64,000 nt of DNA from Xanthostigma xanthostigma (lineage: Eukaryota > Arthropoda > Insecta > Raphidioptera > Raphidiidae): contig OY754465.1 of assembly GCA_963575645.1 (NCBI GenBank), positions 6,076,001-6,140,000 on the forward strand. Direction: 5' to 3'. The position numbers and the translations under genes are program-made. How positions within the stretch are numbered: position 1 is the stretch's first letter; each line of letters opens with the position of its first letter. Positions 21,226-31,000 of the stretch are shown here, piece by piece. The notes under the pieces were generated by a model that made no database searches, had not been told where the DNA came from, and saw only the letters and a list, made by a program, of their open reading frames with translations.

Positions 21226-21600
21226 ATTTAAAATTATTTCCGAAGATTTAAATGTAATCCAGCAATCAGTTTTATCTGTTCGACATGATTATTAGAAAGA
21301 AACCGTTGTACCGTGACAGTATTTTAATGACCTCATAACTGTCACATTGTCGCTAATAATTCACTAGATAGTAATATTCCGCGAGGTTCAATGCCACCCA
21401 ATGATCAAATAAATCGACGTAAGAGGTTTACTGGTCTAAAACCTCTTGACATTTTCAGAGTCAGGGTTCCGTACTTGAAAAGTATGCAACTACAATTCGT
21501 TGACCCCATGGATTGCGGGAGTGCGCGGTTGTACTATATTTAACATAATATTAACAATCAAAAGTGGTTTAATACAATTACGCGTCCAAATTGCACGAGT
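21226..21600. other. No gene recognised
   Basis: Sequence between two mobile elements with no convincing ORF, RNA gene or repeat. Confidence 0.5.
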
Positions 21601-21610
21601 TTCGAACATA

Positions 21611-22780
21611 TTATACAGGCTGAGTCAGACCACCCGTACCGTTCGTTTTTTTCGAAAACGGTTAGTCGTAGAGGGTTGTGTCAAAAATCTGTATTCAAAT
21701 CTTTGATTAACGTCTGAATAGAACTCTTCAAATAAATAACATTGTCGACCAATTTGTCTTTCAAAAATTTCAATCATCGTGCATTCTATACTAAATATTA
21801 AATAACTAATACTAATAATTTTTATATTTTTTAGATTTTTCTGAAAAAGATCCAAATCCGGATCGTAACGTCATCTTATGTTATATTGATTTGTTATTTT
21901 TTGTCAATATATTGGTCTGAGAAAAATTAATCGACAATTTTATTTATTTGAAAAAATCTGTATTATAACAGCCCTAATGAAGAATCGAATGGTGATTTTT
22001 TTTCCCTGGAAAGGTCGGCTTCCCTATTAGTTTGCTTCAGAATGTTCAGAACTCCGGAATATTAAATGGGACGATAGGTCGAAAGTGGTATTGTTGAAAA
22101 GATCTTTAAAAAATAAGCAAGTTTTGTAGGACATTTTTTTTTTTGTTACTGCCACCCCTGTTAAGTAATATTCGTTTGAAATTATTAAATTTACATGTCA
22201 TAATGACGAACTTAATTTTAAAAGTCGGCATTTAAAATCTAGTTACCTAATTAAACAATGCCATAAATGCTTAAACTGTTTTCCATTTACTTCTATACAC
22301 TGATGAGCTCTTCTAGATATGCTATGGGTACCTCTAAGTATTTTCCGACAAAAAAAAACAATTGCAATTTTTAAAAAAATACTGTGACATTTATTATTGT
22401 TTACCTAATTAGGGAACTAGATTTTAAATGCCAACTTTTAAAATTAAGTTCGTTATTATAACATGTTAATTTAATAATTTCAAACGAATATTACTTAACA
22501 GGGGTGGCAGTAATAAAAAAAATGTCCTACAAAACTTGCTTATATTTTAAAGATCTTTTCAACAATACCACTTTCGACCTATCGTGCCATTTAATATTCC
22601 GGAGTTCTGAACATTTTGGAGCAAACTAATAGGGAAGCCGACCTTTCCGGGGGAAAAAAATATCACCATTCGATTCTTCATTAAGGCTTTTATAATGCAG
22701 ATTTTGACACAACTCTCTACGACTAACCGTTTTCGAAAAAACGAACGGTACCTACGGGTGGTCTGACTCAACCTGTATAA
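21611..22780. mobile_element. Large inverted-repeat element (TTATACAGG termini), split by a short retro-type insertion
   Basis: Ends read TTATACAGGCTGAGTCAGAC and the complementary GTCTGACTCAACCTGTATAA. Arms of roughly 400 bp (left excluding the insertion) pair through CTATTAGTTTGC, GGAGTTCTGAAC and GCCACCCCTGTTAAG. The ~170-base centre at 22260-22400 is unpaired. The left arm alone contains the 256-bp insertion at 21696-21951. It is non-autonomous. No target duplication could be defined. Confidence 0.85.
21683..21964 (+). mobile_element. Short interspersed element with 13-bp target duplication, copy 2
   Basis: The body (21696-21951, 256 bp) begins CAAATCTTTGATTAA and is flanked by AAAAATCTGTATT at 21683-21695 and 21952-21964. 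The right arm of the host element (about 22690-22715) shows the uninterrupted target, confirming the insertion boundaries. The internal motif reads CTGAAAA-GATCC-GGATC-GTAACG, a decayed version of the one in copy 1. Confidence 0.88.
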
Positions 22781-22784
22781 TGAG

Positions 22785-23065
22785 TTCAATTTGAGCAGAA
22801 ATAATTTAGTTTAGCTCTTTTATAGTTAAGAATCGAGCCAACGGACTGTCAAGTTAATAAAATTGGTGTCTCAATGTAGCATTAAATAAATCGAAGTGTG
22901 TAGGACTAGGAATACCTAACCTTTTCACGTTCAATACAACTTCTTAATTCATTGACCCCACGTAGTATTCATGTGACAAACAGCATTCGTTGGTAATTTA
23001 AATAAAATCTTGAAGTGACAGCAATTTTTATGTTCATTTCTTTTGCATTTATTAATATAGAATTT
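22785..23065. other. No gene recognised
   Basis: AT-rich spacer without recognisable features. Confidence 0.45.
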
Positions 23066-23067
23066 TA

Positions 23068-23140
23068 GACCGAGAGGAATGGCGTAGTGGTGAGAGCACT
23101 AGACTCGCATTACTGAAGTGTCGGGTTCGAATCCCAAAGA
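23068..23140 (+). ncRNA. tRNA-like SINE head
   Basis: A perfect A box TGGCGTAGTGG and a perfect B box GGTTCGAATCC lie 30-odd bases apart, with CGAGAGGAA in front. The acceptor stem does not close and no clear anticodon arm forms. This is the typical look of a tRNA-derived SINE head. The body after it is cut off within ~40 bases by the Helitron at 23181. Confidence 0.7.
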
Positions 23141-23180
23141 AATTGGCAAAGAAAGCGTCGGTAAATTACAGTACTTACAA

Positions 23181-23799
23181 TCTATACTAATATATATAGC
23201 TGAAGAGTTTGTTTGTTTGTTTGTTTGAACGCGCTAATCTCAGGAACTACTGGGTCAAATTGAAAAAAAAATTTTTTTTGGATAGCCCATTTATCGAGGA
23301 AGGCTATAGGCTATATAAAATCAGGCTACGACCATTAGGAGCGGAGCATTAATGAAAAAGGGTTTAAAATGTATCTCAAAAATAAGCTTCTATTCAGGTG
23401 AAATGCACTAACTAGATATGCTCATATTAGCGTTATGAGAACACAACCTCAGGTGGCTTAATCGATAGAGCACACGACTGTCAATATTAGGGTCGTGGGT
23501 TCATGCCCTACGTTGGGCGAATATATTTTTATTTTTTTTTTTATTTTCTACATTGCTTTCTTCTAAGGCTTACATTTACATTTATTTTAATTTTATTTAA
23601 TTAGTTAAAAAAAATTATTAGTTTGAAAAAGTATAAATGCTGTTTTTTTTTCGACAAAAACTTTTGAACGCTAACTCCGATTATCATGAAATTTGGACCC
23701 AACATTCATCTCGGTAAACTAAGATGAATGTGCGAACTCATGTCCCTCCCTCCCCCATTCGTTCTTTTGCACCTGGGTGAAACCGGACGGGACCGCTAG
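23181..23799 (+). mobile_element. Non-autonomous Helitron, copy 2
   Basis: Starts TCTATACTAATATATA after an A and ends CTAG before a T (23796-23800). It is closely similar to copies at 8605, 38696 and 55989, with the tRNA-Lys-like module at 23449-23520. The stop codon of an unrelated coding-like fragment lies only 12 bp past its end. Confidence 0.92.
23449..23520 (+). ncRNA. tRNA-Lys-derived sequence inside Helitron copy 2
   Basis: Same module as at 8866: GTGGCTTAATCGATAGAGCA in the D-arm region and GGGTTCATGCCC in the T arm. The T-arm change breaks the B box (GGTTCATGCC), so this copy is more decayed than copies 1 and 3. Confidence 0.75.
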
Positions 23800-23811
23800 T
23801 TATTTATAAGA

Positions 23812-24090
23812 TTAACTGGTAGTCCATACGGAATATAACTTCCCGATTTCGTTCAATTTGTTCACCACACCTTTCGAATACAATTTTGTTGCGATCCCTT
23901 TATGTTCAAGGGCCACAGGCTGGTCGGATTTGATCTTTGATTTATTCCTAATGAGAACAACATCTTCTATTGACAGGTTCGAGGAAGGAGAGGCCATGTT
24001 CAATGGCTGCACAAAGCCAACCATGATTTCTAATTTGAATACCAAATCGGCGTCGCCTCCGTTATTAGTATCAAACGGAATTAAAACAAG
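23812..24090 (-). CDS. Unidentified coding-like fragment, possibly a terminal exon
   Basis: An open frame on the minus strand runs from 24090 to a TAA at 23812-23814 (about 92 codons; internal ATGs near residues 16 and 29). Third positions and overall GC are clearly richer than the surroundings, and the amino-acid composition is protein-like (for example LSIEDVVLIRNKSKIKSD). The frame opens just after CCTGACAATAG, which could be a splice acceptor. I do not recognise the family. It could be the last exon of a gene lying further right, or a stray gene fragment beside the Helitron. The overlapping plus-strand ORF (23858-24295) looks like its shadow. Confidence 0.3.
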   Translation of the reverse strand, partial: LVLIPFDTNNGGDADLVFKLEIMVGFVQPLNMASPSSNLSIEDVVLIRNKSKIKSDQPVALEHKGIATKLYSKGVVNKLNEIGKLYSVWTTS

Positions 24091-24315
24091 CTATTGTCAG
24101 GAGAACCGCTATCGTTCATCGTCAAACAAAGGCATCGTAGCGCAGGTATTACACAATTTTTTTCAAGCATCCTTCAGAAAATATATTGAAAAATCACCAC
24201 CAGAAGAGAAATGCTTAACCACATTGCACTACATATTTTATTATATTGATGGGCAATTTAAATTAAAATCTCGTTTTCAACACATTTTTTTTTAAATATT
24301 CGATGTATATTAAAC

Positions 24316-24872
24316 ATCTTAAAAAAAAACTTCGGAGAAGTAAAAACTTCGTTCTGTGCTAAATTAAAAAACTTGAGGCGACTGAATCTTAAGATTATAA
24401 CTTAAAAAAAAAAGAATTTCGAGGCAGACAAGAAATTGAAATCAAGCTCGAAATTCTGTGCGTAAGACGTCGAAAAAAAATGAATTTCGAGGCAGACAAG
24501 GAATTGAAATCCAACCTTGAAATTCTGTGCTTATAAAAGCTACAAGAGCAACAGCAAAAAAAAATGCAAAGACGGTGTTCGCATAACTCCTTTAGTTACC
24601 ACTAAAAAAACGCCGTCTGTGCACTTTTTTTTGCTGTTGCTCTTGTAGCTTTTATAAGCACAGAATTTCAAGGTTGGATTTCAATTCCTTGTCTGCCTCG
24701 AAATTCATTTTTTTTCGACGTCTTACGCACAGAATTTCGAGCTTGATTTCAATTTCTTGTCTGCCTCGAAATTCTTTTTTTTTTAAGTTATAATCTTAAG
24801 ATTCAGTCGCCTCAAGTTTTTTAATTTAGCACAGAACGAAGTTTTTACTTCTCCGAAGTTTTTTTTTAAGAT
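24316..24872. repeat. Near-perfect 557-bp hairpin with ~270-bp arms
   Basis: Bases 24316-24589 are almost exactly the reverse complement of 24609-24872, with a loop of about 20 bases. Each arm contains two direct copies of a ~60-bp unit with AATTTCGAGGCAGACAAG and GAAATTCTGTGC. Mismatches occur mostly near the loop. It contains no gene. The near identity implies recent formation or continual gene conversion, and a transcript through it would fold into long double-stranded RNA. Confidence 0.93.
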
Positions 24873-25087
24873 TTCACGTCTTTTTCCAAAGTGTGAGACA
24901 TTATTTTTATTTTTCCTCCAAAATAAACATATGTGCATTTTTTATATTGTTGTATTTAAATGCAATAAAAGTGTTCATATTGTTGTATTTAAATGCAATG
25001 AATCTCCGAAATTAGAATATGTATTGTAAAAAACAAAACGATCCTTACTCCATGCAACTATGGTTTCGAGCGCGTCTCTCATGTATT

Positions 25088-25171
25088 TTGTTAAATAAGA
25101 AGTAACAATCAAAAGTCGGTTATAGAAATTGCAATAATCGACTTTTGATTTTTACTTCTCATTTAACAAAC
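25088..25171. repeat. Small hairpin, ~33-bp arms
   Basis: TTAAATAAGAAGTAACAATC followed by AAAAGTCG pairs with CGACTTTTGATTTTTACTTC. Arms are imperfect by one or two bases. Confidence 0.75.
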
Positions 25172-25369
25172 AGTACTACAAAAGTGCATTTATATTTTGC
25201 CGCGTAGTCCAGTGCTGCCGCGGTGCAACACCTAGTGGTGCAATCGGCGCATCACACCTCCATGCGAATACCATGACATTCAATTTGTAAACAATCCATG
25301 TGAAGTCTATTAAAAATAAAAATGAGCTATAACAAGTCTATGCTCTGTGATACATGATTCTTTTTAAAC

Positions 25370-25925
25370 GCTTTATATTAGTTTGGGTTGTAACTATGTA
25401 TGTATGTAACTAACTATGTATGTATGTCCGTAACGGAATCTTTGAGCATAATTTTCACCAATTTCCCGAAGTCTGATTAATTTGAAACTTTGCATACGTA
25501 TCAAGGACCGATGACAATGCAATAATTTGATAACAGTTTCCCATTATCCTTATTAGGACCCCCAGGATTAATAAATTCTTTTATAGATCCTCTGTAGTAA
25601 ACGCTTTATTTTCACCAATTTCCCGAAGTCTGATTAATTTGAAACTTTGCATACGTATCAAGGACCGATGACAATGCAATAATTTGATAACAGTTTCCCA
25701 TTATCCTTATTATTAAACGCTTTATATTAGTTTGGGTTGTAACTATGTATGTATGTCCGTAACGGAATCTTTGAGCATAATTTTCACCAATTTCCCGAAG
25801 TCTGATTAATTTGAAACTTTGCATACGTATCAAGGACCGATGACAATGCAATAATTTGATAACAGTTTCCCATTATCCTTATTAGGACCCCCAGGATTAA
25901 TAAATTCTTTTATAGATCCTCAAAC
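25370..25925 (+). repeat. Segmental tandem duplication, two full and one partial unit
   Basis: The block from CGCTTTATATTAGTTTGGG through TTTCACCAATTTCCCGAAGT to TTTTATAGATCCTC occurs at ~25370-25590 and ~25710-25920. A shorter copy of its middle part is at ~25612-25710. Copies are almost identical, so the duplication is recent. TATG microsatellites lie in each. The 79-codon minus ORF reads through the repeats and is not a gene. Confidence 0.85.
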
Positions 25926-25937
25926 TAAAAAGTGAAA

Positions 25938-26160
25938 AATAAAATATAGTTTAAAAAAAACTAAAAAACACGCTTTATATCGGACTAAAAAGTAAAAAAT
26001 AATTGTTTTAAAATAAGCTTAAAAAGCGTTGGGCGCTTTGTTCCACATTTTCGTACATCGAGCGCCCAACGCTTTTTAAGCTTATTTTAAAACAATTATT
26101 TTTTACTTTTTAGTCCGATATAAAGCGTGTTTTTTAGTTTTTTTTAAACTATATTTTATT
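25938..26160. repeat. Perfect-looking hairpin C, 100-bp arms
   Basis: Bases 25938-26037 and 26061-26160 are reverse complements with a 23-base loop. From outside inward the stem has AAAATATAGTTTAAAAAAAA, AACACGCTTTATATCGG, the shared ACTAAAAAGTAAAAAATAAT block, and a unique inner part with AAGCGTTGGGCGCT. It belongs with the hairpins at 4511 and 51267 by that shared block. Confidence 0.93.
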
Positions 26161-26499
26161 TATATTCATTTGAAATATGGATATTCTTGAAGATTCCATG
26201 AAGGCACATTTTGAAGGCATGAAAAAAAAATCAATGAACAAGGCCCACCATTAAAAATACAAATTTTTTTTCATATCATTTGTAAAATACTTATTTTGCA
26301 TTAAAAAAAGAAGTTTCACTTCGTAATCTTTTCACTTTTTAATTTTTGTTGCACTTTTTATGATAAATATGTTTTTTAATAAATTAATTTATTTAAATCT
26401 AACTTCAATCATATATTTTGTTATTTTTTAATAAAAGATTTGACGAAAGTGAATTTTTCAAAAAACAAGAAAATAATAAAAATTAAAAATTAAAAAGGA

Positions 26500-26735
26500 A
26501 ATAAAAATATAATGAGAAAAAAATTGAGAAAATAAATTAAAACTAAAAAAACAATTAAAAACATAAAAAAAATTAAAAATTGAAAAATAAATTTTCCAAT
26601 GATGCTGGCGGGAATCGAACTCAAGACCCTGTTATTAGTTATTACTAGCCTAACGTCGTAACCGCTCGTCCACGCGTACTCTCACAATATAAGCTGTTAT
26701 TGTGGTACAGAAGTATATATGGGTGATACGAAAAA
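26500..26735 (-). mobile_element. M-module relative with a third tRNA-like insert
   Basis: The A-rich approach (GAGAAAAAAATTGAGAAAAT, AAAACAATTAAAAA) and the exit (CTGTTATTGTGGTACAGAAGT) correspond to the same parts of module M at 9761-10094. Between them sits a tRNA-like sequence that clearly differs from that in the other M copies. Module N is not present. Confidence 0.65.
26601..26680 (-). ncRNA. tRNA-like sequence in the 26.5-kb M module
   Basis: On the minus strand it has A-box-like TGGACGAGCGG and B-box-like GAGTTCGATTCC, ending CCCGCCAGCATC. A repeated TAGTAATAACTAATAAC stretch lies where the anticodon arm would be, so no functional tRNA fold is expected. Confidence 0.6.
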
Positions 26736-27470
26736 TCGGTCCTATGAAAGTCACGTGGTCACAGAACTATAAAACTTGGAAACTTGCTTCATATACACGG
26801 CGTTATATGGGACAAAGGCAAAATCAATGTATAAGAATACGCTAGAGATTCGTTGGCATTTAGCACAGAAAAGAATCTCTAGCGAGATTCTTCGATGATA
26901 TACCAAGATCCCAGACCCGCCAGACCTACATCATTTTAGTACTGCTAAGATTTTATCAGTAAATTTACAATATTAAGTTAAAAACGTATACCAATTTGCT
27001 AGCTTGAAAGCGGAGGCCTTTTATAGACAACAGTTGAAAGGTACATTAAAAACAGGCTTACCTGGAAAAATTCAAGCTAAAAAGTGAGAATATTTTTTTT
27101 TTAATTTTTAATTCCCAAAGTTCGGATTATTGTAAAAAAAACCGAAGTATATTTCCGATCCCCAAGTGATAGAGATTAAATCGTTCCAAATTAGTCATAG
27201 TTTCTTCTTCCAAGAGGAAAACGAGCAATTACAGGTCACCTGTATATTTCGATTTTACATAGGTATTTGTAAACGCTTCACAATATCGAAATAAAGGTCG
27301 AAATTTTGGGGCTGAAACAAATTCCAGAATTGGAGATGATTAAATTTTGGAGGTCGTAATGATAACAAACGTTTAGTTAGGGAGTTACGAAGCTTGAAAA
27401 GTTCAATAAACATTCTTTTAATACCTACAAATATTAAGAGCACTGTGGTTGAAACAGAAATAAAAAAAAA
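26736..27470. other. No gene recognised
   Basis: AT-rich DNA. A stretch near 27180-27210 is an inverted match to 17370-17400. The minus ORF at 27255-27443 lacks a recognisable domain. Confidence 0.45.
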
Positions 27471-27473
27471 TAG

Positions 27474-27665
27474 TTGTCTGTAAAGTCGGTTTACGGACGA
27501 TAGTTTTACGTGATAACTTATTCCGCTCGAATATCATATTTAATAATCACGCACAGGGTAAGGCGGAACGTTAGGAACGTTACACTTTTTCGTGCATGCA
27601 GCCAGTGTTTCATCTTTTTATATTGACGTGATTCATCAATTTATAAGACGTTATCACGTCAAAAT
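27474..27665 (+). repeat. Dispersed repeat with GTAAAGTCGGTTTACGGACG, internally deleted copy
   Basis: The 5' block (27474-27530) and the 3' block (27548-27665, GAACGTTAGGAACGTTAC, GACGTTATCACGTCAAAA) match the two ends of 17645-18300 with the middle missing. Directly after it comes the 27669 hairpin, just as a half-copy of that hairpin follows the 18.1-kb copy. Confidence 0.75.
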
Positions 27666-27668
27666 ATA

Positions 27669-27835
27669 GAATAGTTACTTCTTACCACAGCAGTTTTATT
27701 AGCGGATGTACATTTTGGGAGCTATGCTCTTATCTTCAGCAAACTCTAAACTAGTTAGTGTTTGCTGAAGATGAGAGCATAGCTCCCGAAATGTACATCC
27801 GCTGATAAAACTGTTGTGGTAAGAAGCAACTATTC
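27669..27835. repeat. Hairpin with 76-bp arms just upstream of a transporter exon
   Basis: Bases 27669-27744 pair with 27760-27835 over a 15-base loop with few mismatches. Each arm carries TTTGCTGAAGATGAGAGC and GCTCCCGAAATGTACATCCG. This has the order CTGAAGA, small stem, CGAAA, also seen in the 13-bp-duplication elements. It ends 99 bp before the first visible Tret1-like exon and is therefore probably intronic. Confidence 0.9.
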
Positions 27836-27934
27836 TTTATTTTTTATTCTTTTAATAGGAAAGAATGGGACATTTTTTCAGCAAATCCATATTCCATAGT
27901 GTTGTAAAGATAGTAATTAGTCGATTTTTTTCAG

Positions 27935-28070
27935 TGTCTTGTGACGGGAGGAATTTTGTTAGTGGCGGCAAGCTGCGGTATGCCAATTGGTTATTCAGCA
28001 GTGCTTTTACCTCAGCTGAGAGACGGTAACAGTACACTTCCAATCAGTGAAGAGTTGGGGTCGTGGATTG
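27935..28070 (+). CDS. Tret1-like exon A (helix 1)
   Basis: The acceptor TCGATTTTTTTCAG ends at 27934 and the donor is GTAAGT at 28071. It encodes 45 residues from CLVTGGILLVAASC to SEELGSWI plus the first base of an Ala codon. The following intron is 14.3 kb. Translation before 27935 hits no family-like sequence, supporting the acceptor. Confidence 0.88.
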
Positions 28071-31000
28071 GTAAGTTGAATTTTCTTATTATTAAAGTAG
28101 TAGATTCTGTATCTAGAGCGTATTTAAGTATATTTTCGATGAGGTATGGCATTATATTCAGCCCCGGATCTACGGGGGGAAAACCGAGGCACACGCCCCG
28201 GGTGGCAATTTCAGGGGCCGCCAAAATCATAATATAATATAGTTGAAAATCATACCCAATCTATCCTTTTTAATGCAAAATTGTTGTTTAGATGTCGTTT
28301 CCATAGCAATTTCAGCTGTCATTCGTGTTTTTACGTATAACCTCAAAGCTGCTTGCTTGTAATGAATAAGTAATTAATTAATTAATGTATTTAATAAGCG
28401 TACTTTTGACCGAGGTATGAAGAAAAATAGTATACATCACACTGACCGAAAGTTTGATATCATGGTGCACACAGTGCAAAATATCAAACTTTCGGCCCTT
28501 GTGTTGTAATATACTAAACCTCTAAAAACAATAAAATGGTGTGACTGCGCCCATTTTATATAGTCATCGTGCGGTGATGAATTTCAAATCAATTAATAAA
28601 AAAATGGTGCCAAATTGTTCAGAATAAAGTGAAGCGTCAGAGAAATGTTCGTCCCGCCATCCGACCGTCGCCAATATTATGCGTCATATAGCAAATGCCC
28701 TAATAATAAAGCTATATTCGACTGTATACTATAAAAGTCAATAATAATATTGTACATATTATATTGTTATCTGTATAGTGTATAGTCGTCATATAATATT
28801 CCAGTTAGAATAAAAGTTTTATTGAACAATAAAATTCAATACGAAATTATTATATATTATGATATGAAAAGAATTCTTAAATTTTTATTGAACAGATGTT
28901 ATTCGAATTTGAATAAAAACGTAATTTTTTCATTTAAAAAATAACAATACATTTTAACTACACCGAAACGTACAAAAATATCCCAGTTAATCGAAAACTA
29001 AATATATGACTTTTAGTGCCTCTATAGTTCGACAACCTGACATGACAAAAATTAGACTTCATACGTGTGACGGTAATTATGACAAATGTTTATGTACGAC
29101 AATAGACAGGGTGCAAAAATTAAAGTATTTAGGCGTAACTATTGACTGTAATTTGAAATGGAAGGACCACATACAAGACCTAAATAAAAAACTGAGAAAA
29201 CTAATATACATATTTATATCAATAAGAAAAATACTGACAGACAAAACAACTATTAAAACAGTGTACTACGCCCTCTGCCAGTCACTTCTTAGCTATGGAC
29301 TTGCTGCCTGGGGAGGTGCTTACAAGTCATCTTTGATTCCACTCATCAATACCCAAAAAATACTTTTACGGATTATTCTTCGTAAACCCTTTCTTTATCC
29401 TTCCGTTGGCTTATTTAGAGATTTTGGGGTTCTGAATATACACCAACTATATGCCAAAACCATTCTTATATATATTCATCGACGTCCAGAACTTCTAAAT
29501 CCAGTCAGCCATTACCACCAAACCCGAGCCCAATCCCTAAATCTCCTCCAAGTTCCAAAAATGTCGAAGACTTTTGGCCAGAAATACATTACATTCCTTG
29601 CTCCCAAGCTATTTAATCTCTTACCTATGGAGTATAAAAAAGTCTCAAACGTAAAAATATTTAGCAGGTTAATCACACGCTGGCTAATACAGGATGATAG
29701 CGCACAGATCGCTATATGTAACATAATTTGCTGACCCCAAAAAAGAAAAAAGAGGGAAATAAAAAAAATAAATAAAAATAATTAAAAGAATTAAATTTAT
29801 ATTCTCTAAAATTATAACGTTAATATTTTTGTTTTACTTTTAGTATTTTATTATGTCCGATCAAGTGGTTGAGCTCCCACCCTAGCACTGGCTTGCCAAG
29901 TTGGGTGGGAAAATTCTAACGTTTTTTGTAAATGGATAAAAATGTAATTATATTTAAAGGAATAAAAGAATGAATAAAATAAATAAAATAAAATAAAATC
30001 GGGCAACAGGACCATTCCCAGCTTCAAAAATACTGCGGCATTGATATGTATCTGAAGGCCGCTGCACACGAGGCTAGAAACGCTGCTAGGAGTTCTGCTA
30101 GCCGGTAGGCTGGGTACGAAGCTGGAAATGACGTCTCTGCGGGCTGCCTTGCTAGCTCAGAAGATAGGTTTTAAAATTAGAACAGGGGCTATTTTCCCTG
30201 CTAGATTTGTTGCTAGGTATGAGCAAGAATCAATCAGGAAGCAGTATCTTCACGTGGGCACTTGAACAAACGCCCACATGGCGTCATTCTGCCAGGAAAC
30301 AGACACGTTTTTCTCTGTGTTTAATGTTTATATTCGAACTGTCACTGCACGCGCACCAGATCTATCCACAAAACACGCTTGAAAAGTAGTCTCGTGTGAA
30401 GCGAGCACTTAACAGCAATCAAGAAAACTAGCGCTAGAAAACTAGTAGGCAAATCTAGCAGCGTTTCTAGCCTCGTGTGCAGCGGCCTTAATATATAAAA
30501 ATGAATGTCGGTTCATCTGTTCGAGACGACAGCCTCGAACTGCGCACTGTATACCTGGCTCTAATCTTTATTACACGAACTGCGCACTGTACAAAAGACC
30601 ACAAAAATCCACAGTACACGAACTGCGACCGGGCAAATATAATAATAATTATGTATGATCAAAAGAAAGAAAAATAAAACTTAACAGCTCTGCAAGTTTT
30701 AAAAGCACAGCGCCAAAACGACTCGCTATTTTTTAAAACCTTCGAAAAGGAAAACTTTGTTTCCTCTTTCACTATACTCAAACACAGGATTCATAATGAA
30801 TATCAGACGCTAGAGTAACTTTAGTAAAAGCACCTCCACAAAAAAAATCTGAAGAACAATTGAAAAATGAACATTTCCATCAAAAGCAAATGCACCTCTA
30901 CCTAACAATGCGAAGATAAATCAATTAAGAAAAGGGATTAATAATTATTTTTGTAAATACCAGCAACTGGACTAGTGCGGAATTCATGATAACTATTACA

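Noticed and set aside
23858..24295. 145-codon plus-strand ORF
   Set aside because: It overlaps the more protein-like minus-strand frame at 23812-24090, and its 3' half is AT-rich with no recognisable domain.
24316..24872. A microRNA cluster or CRISPR-like array
   Set aside because: Internal repeats are part of a long palindrome. There are no regularly spaced unique spacers, and the hairpin is far longer than a pre-miRNA.
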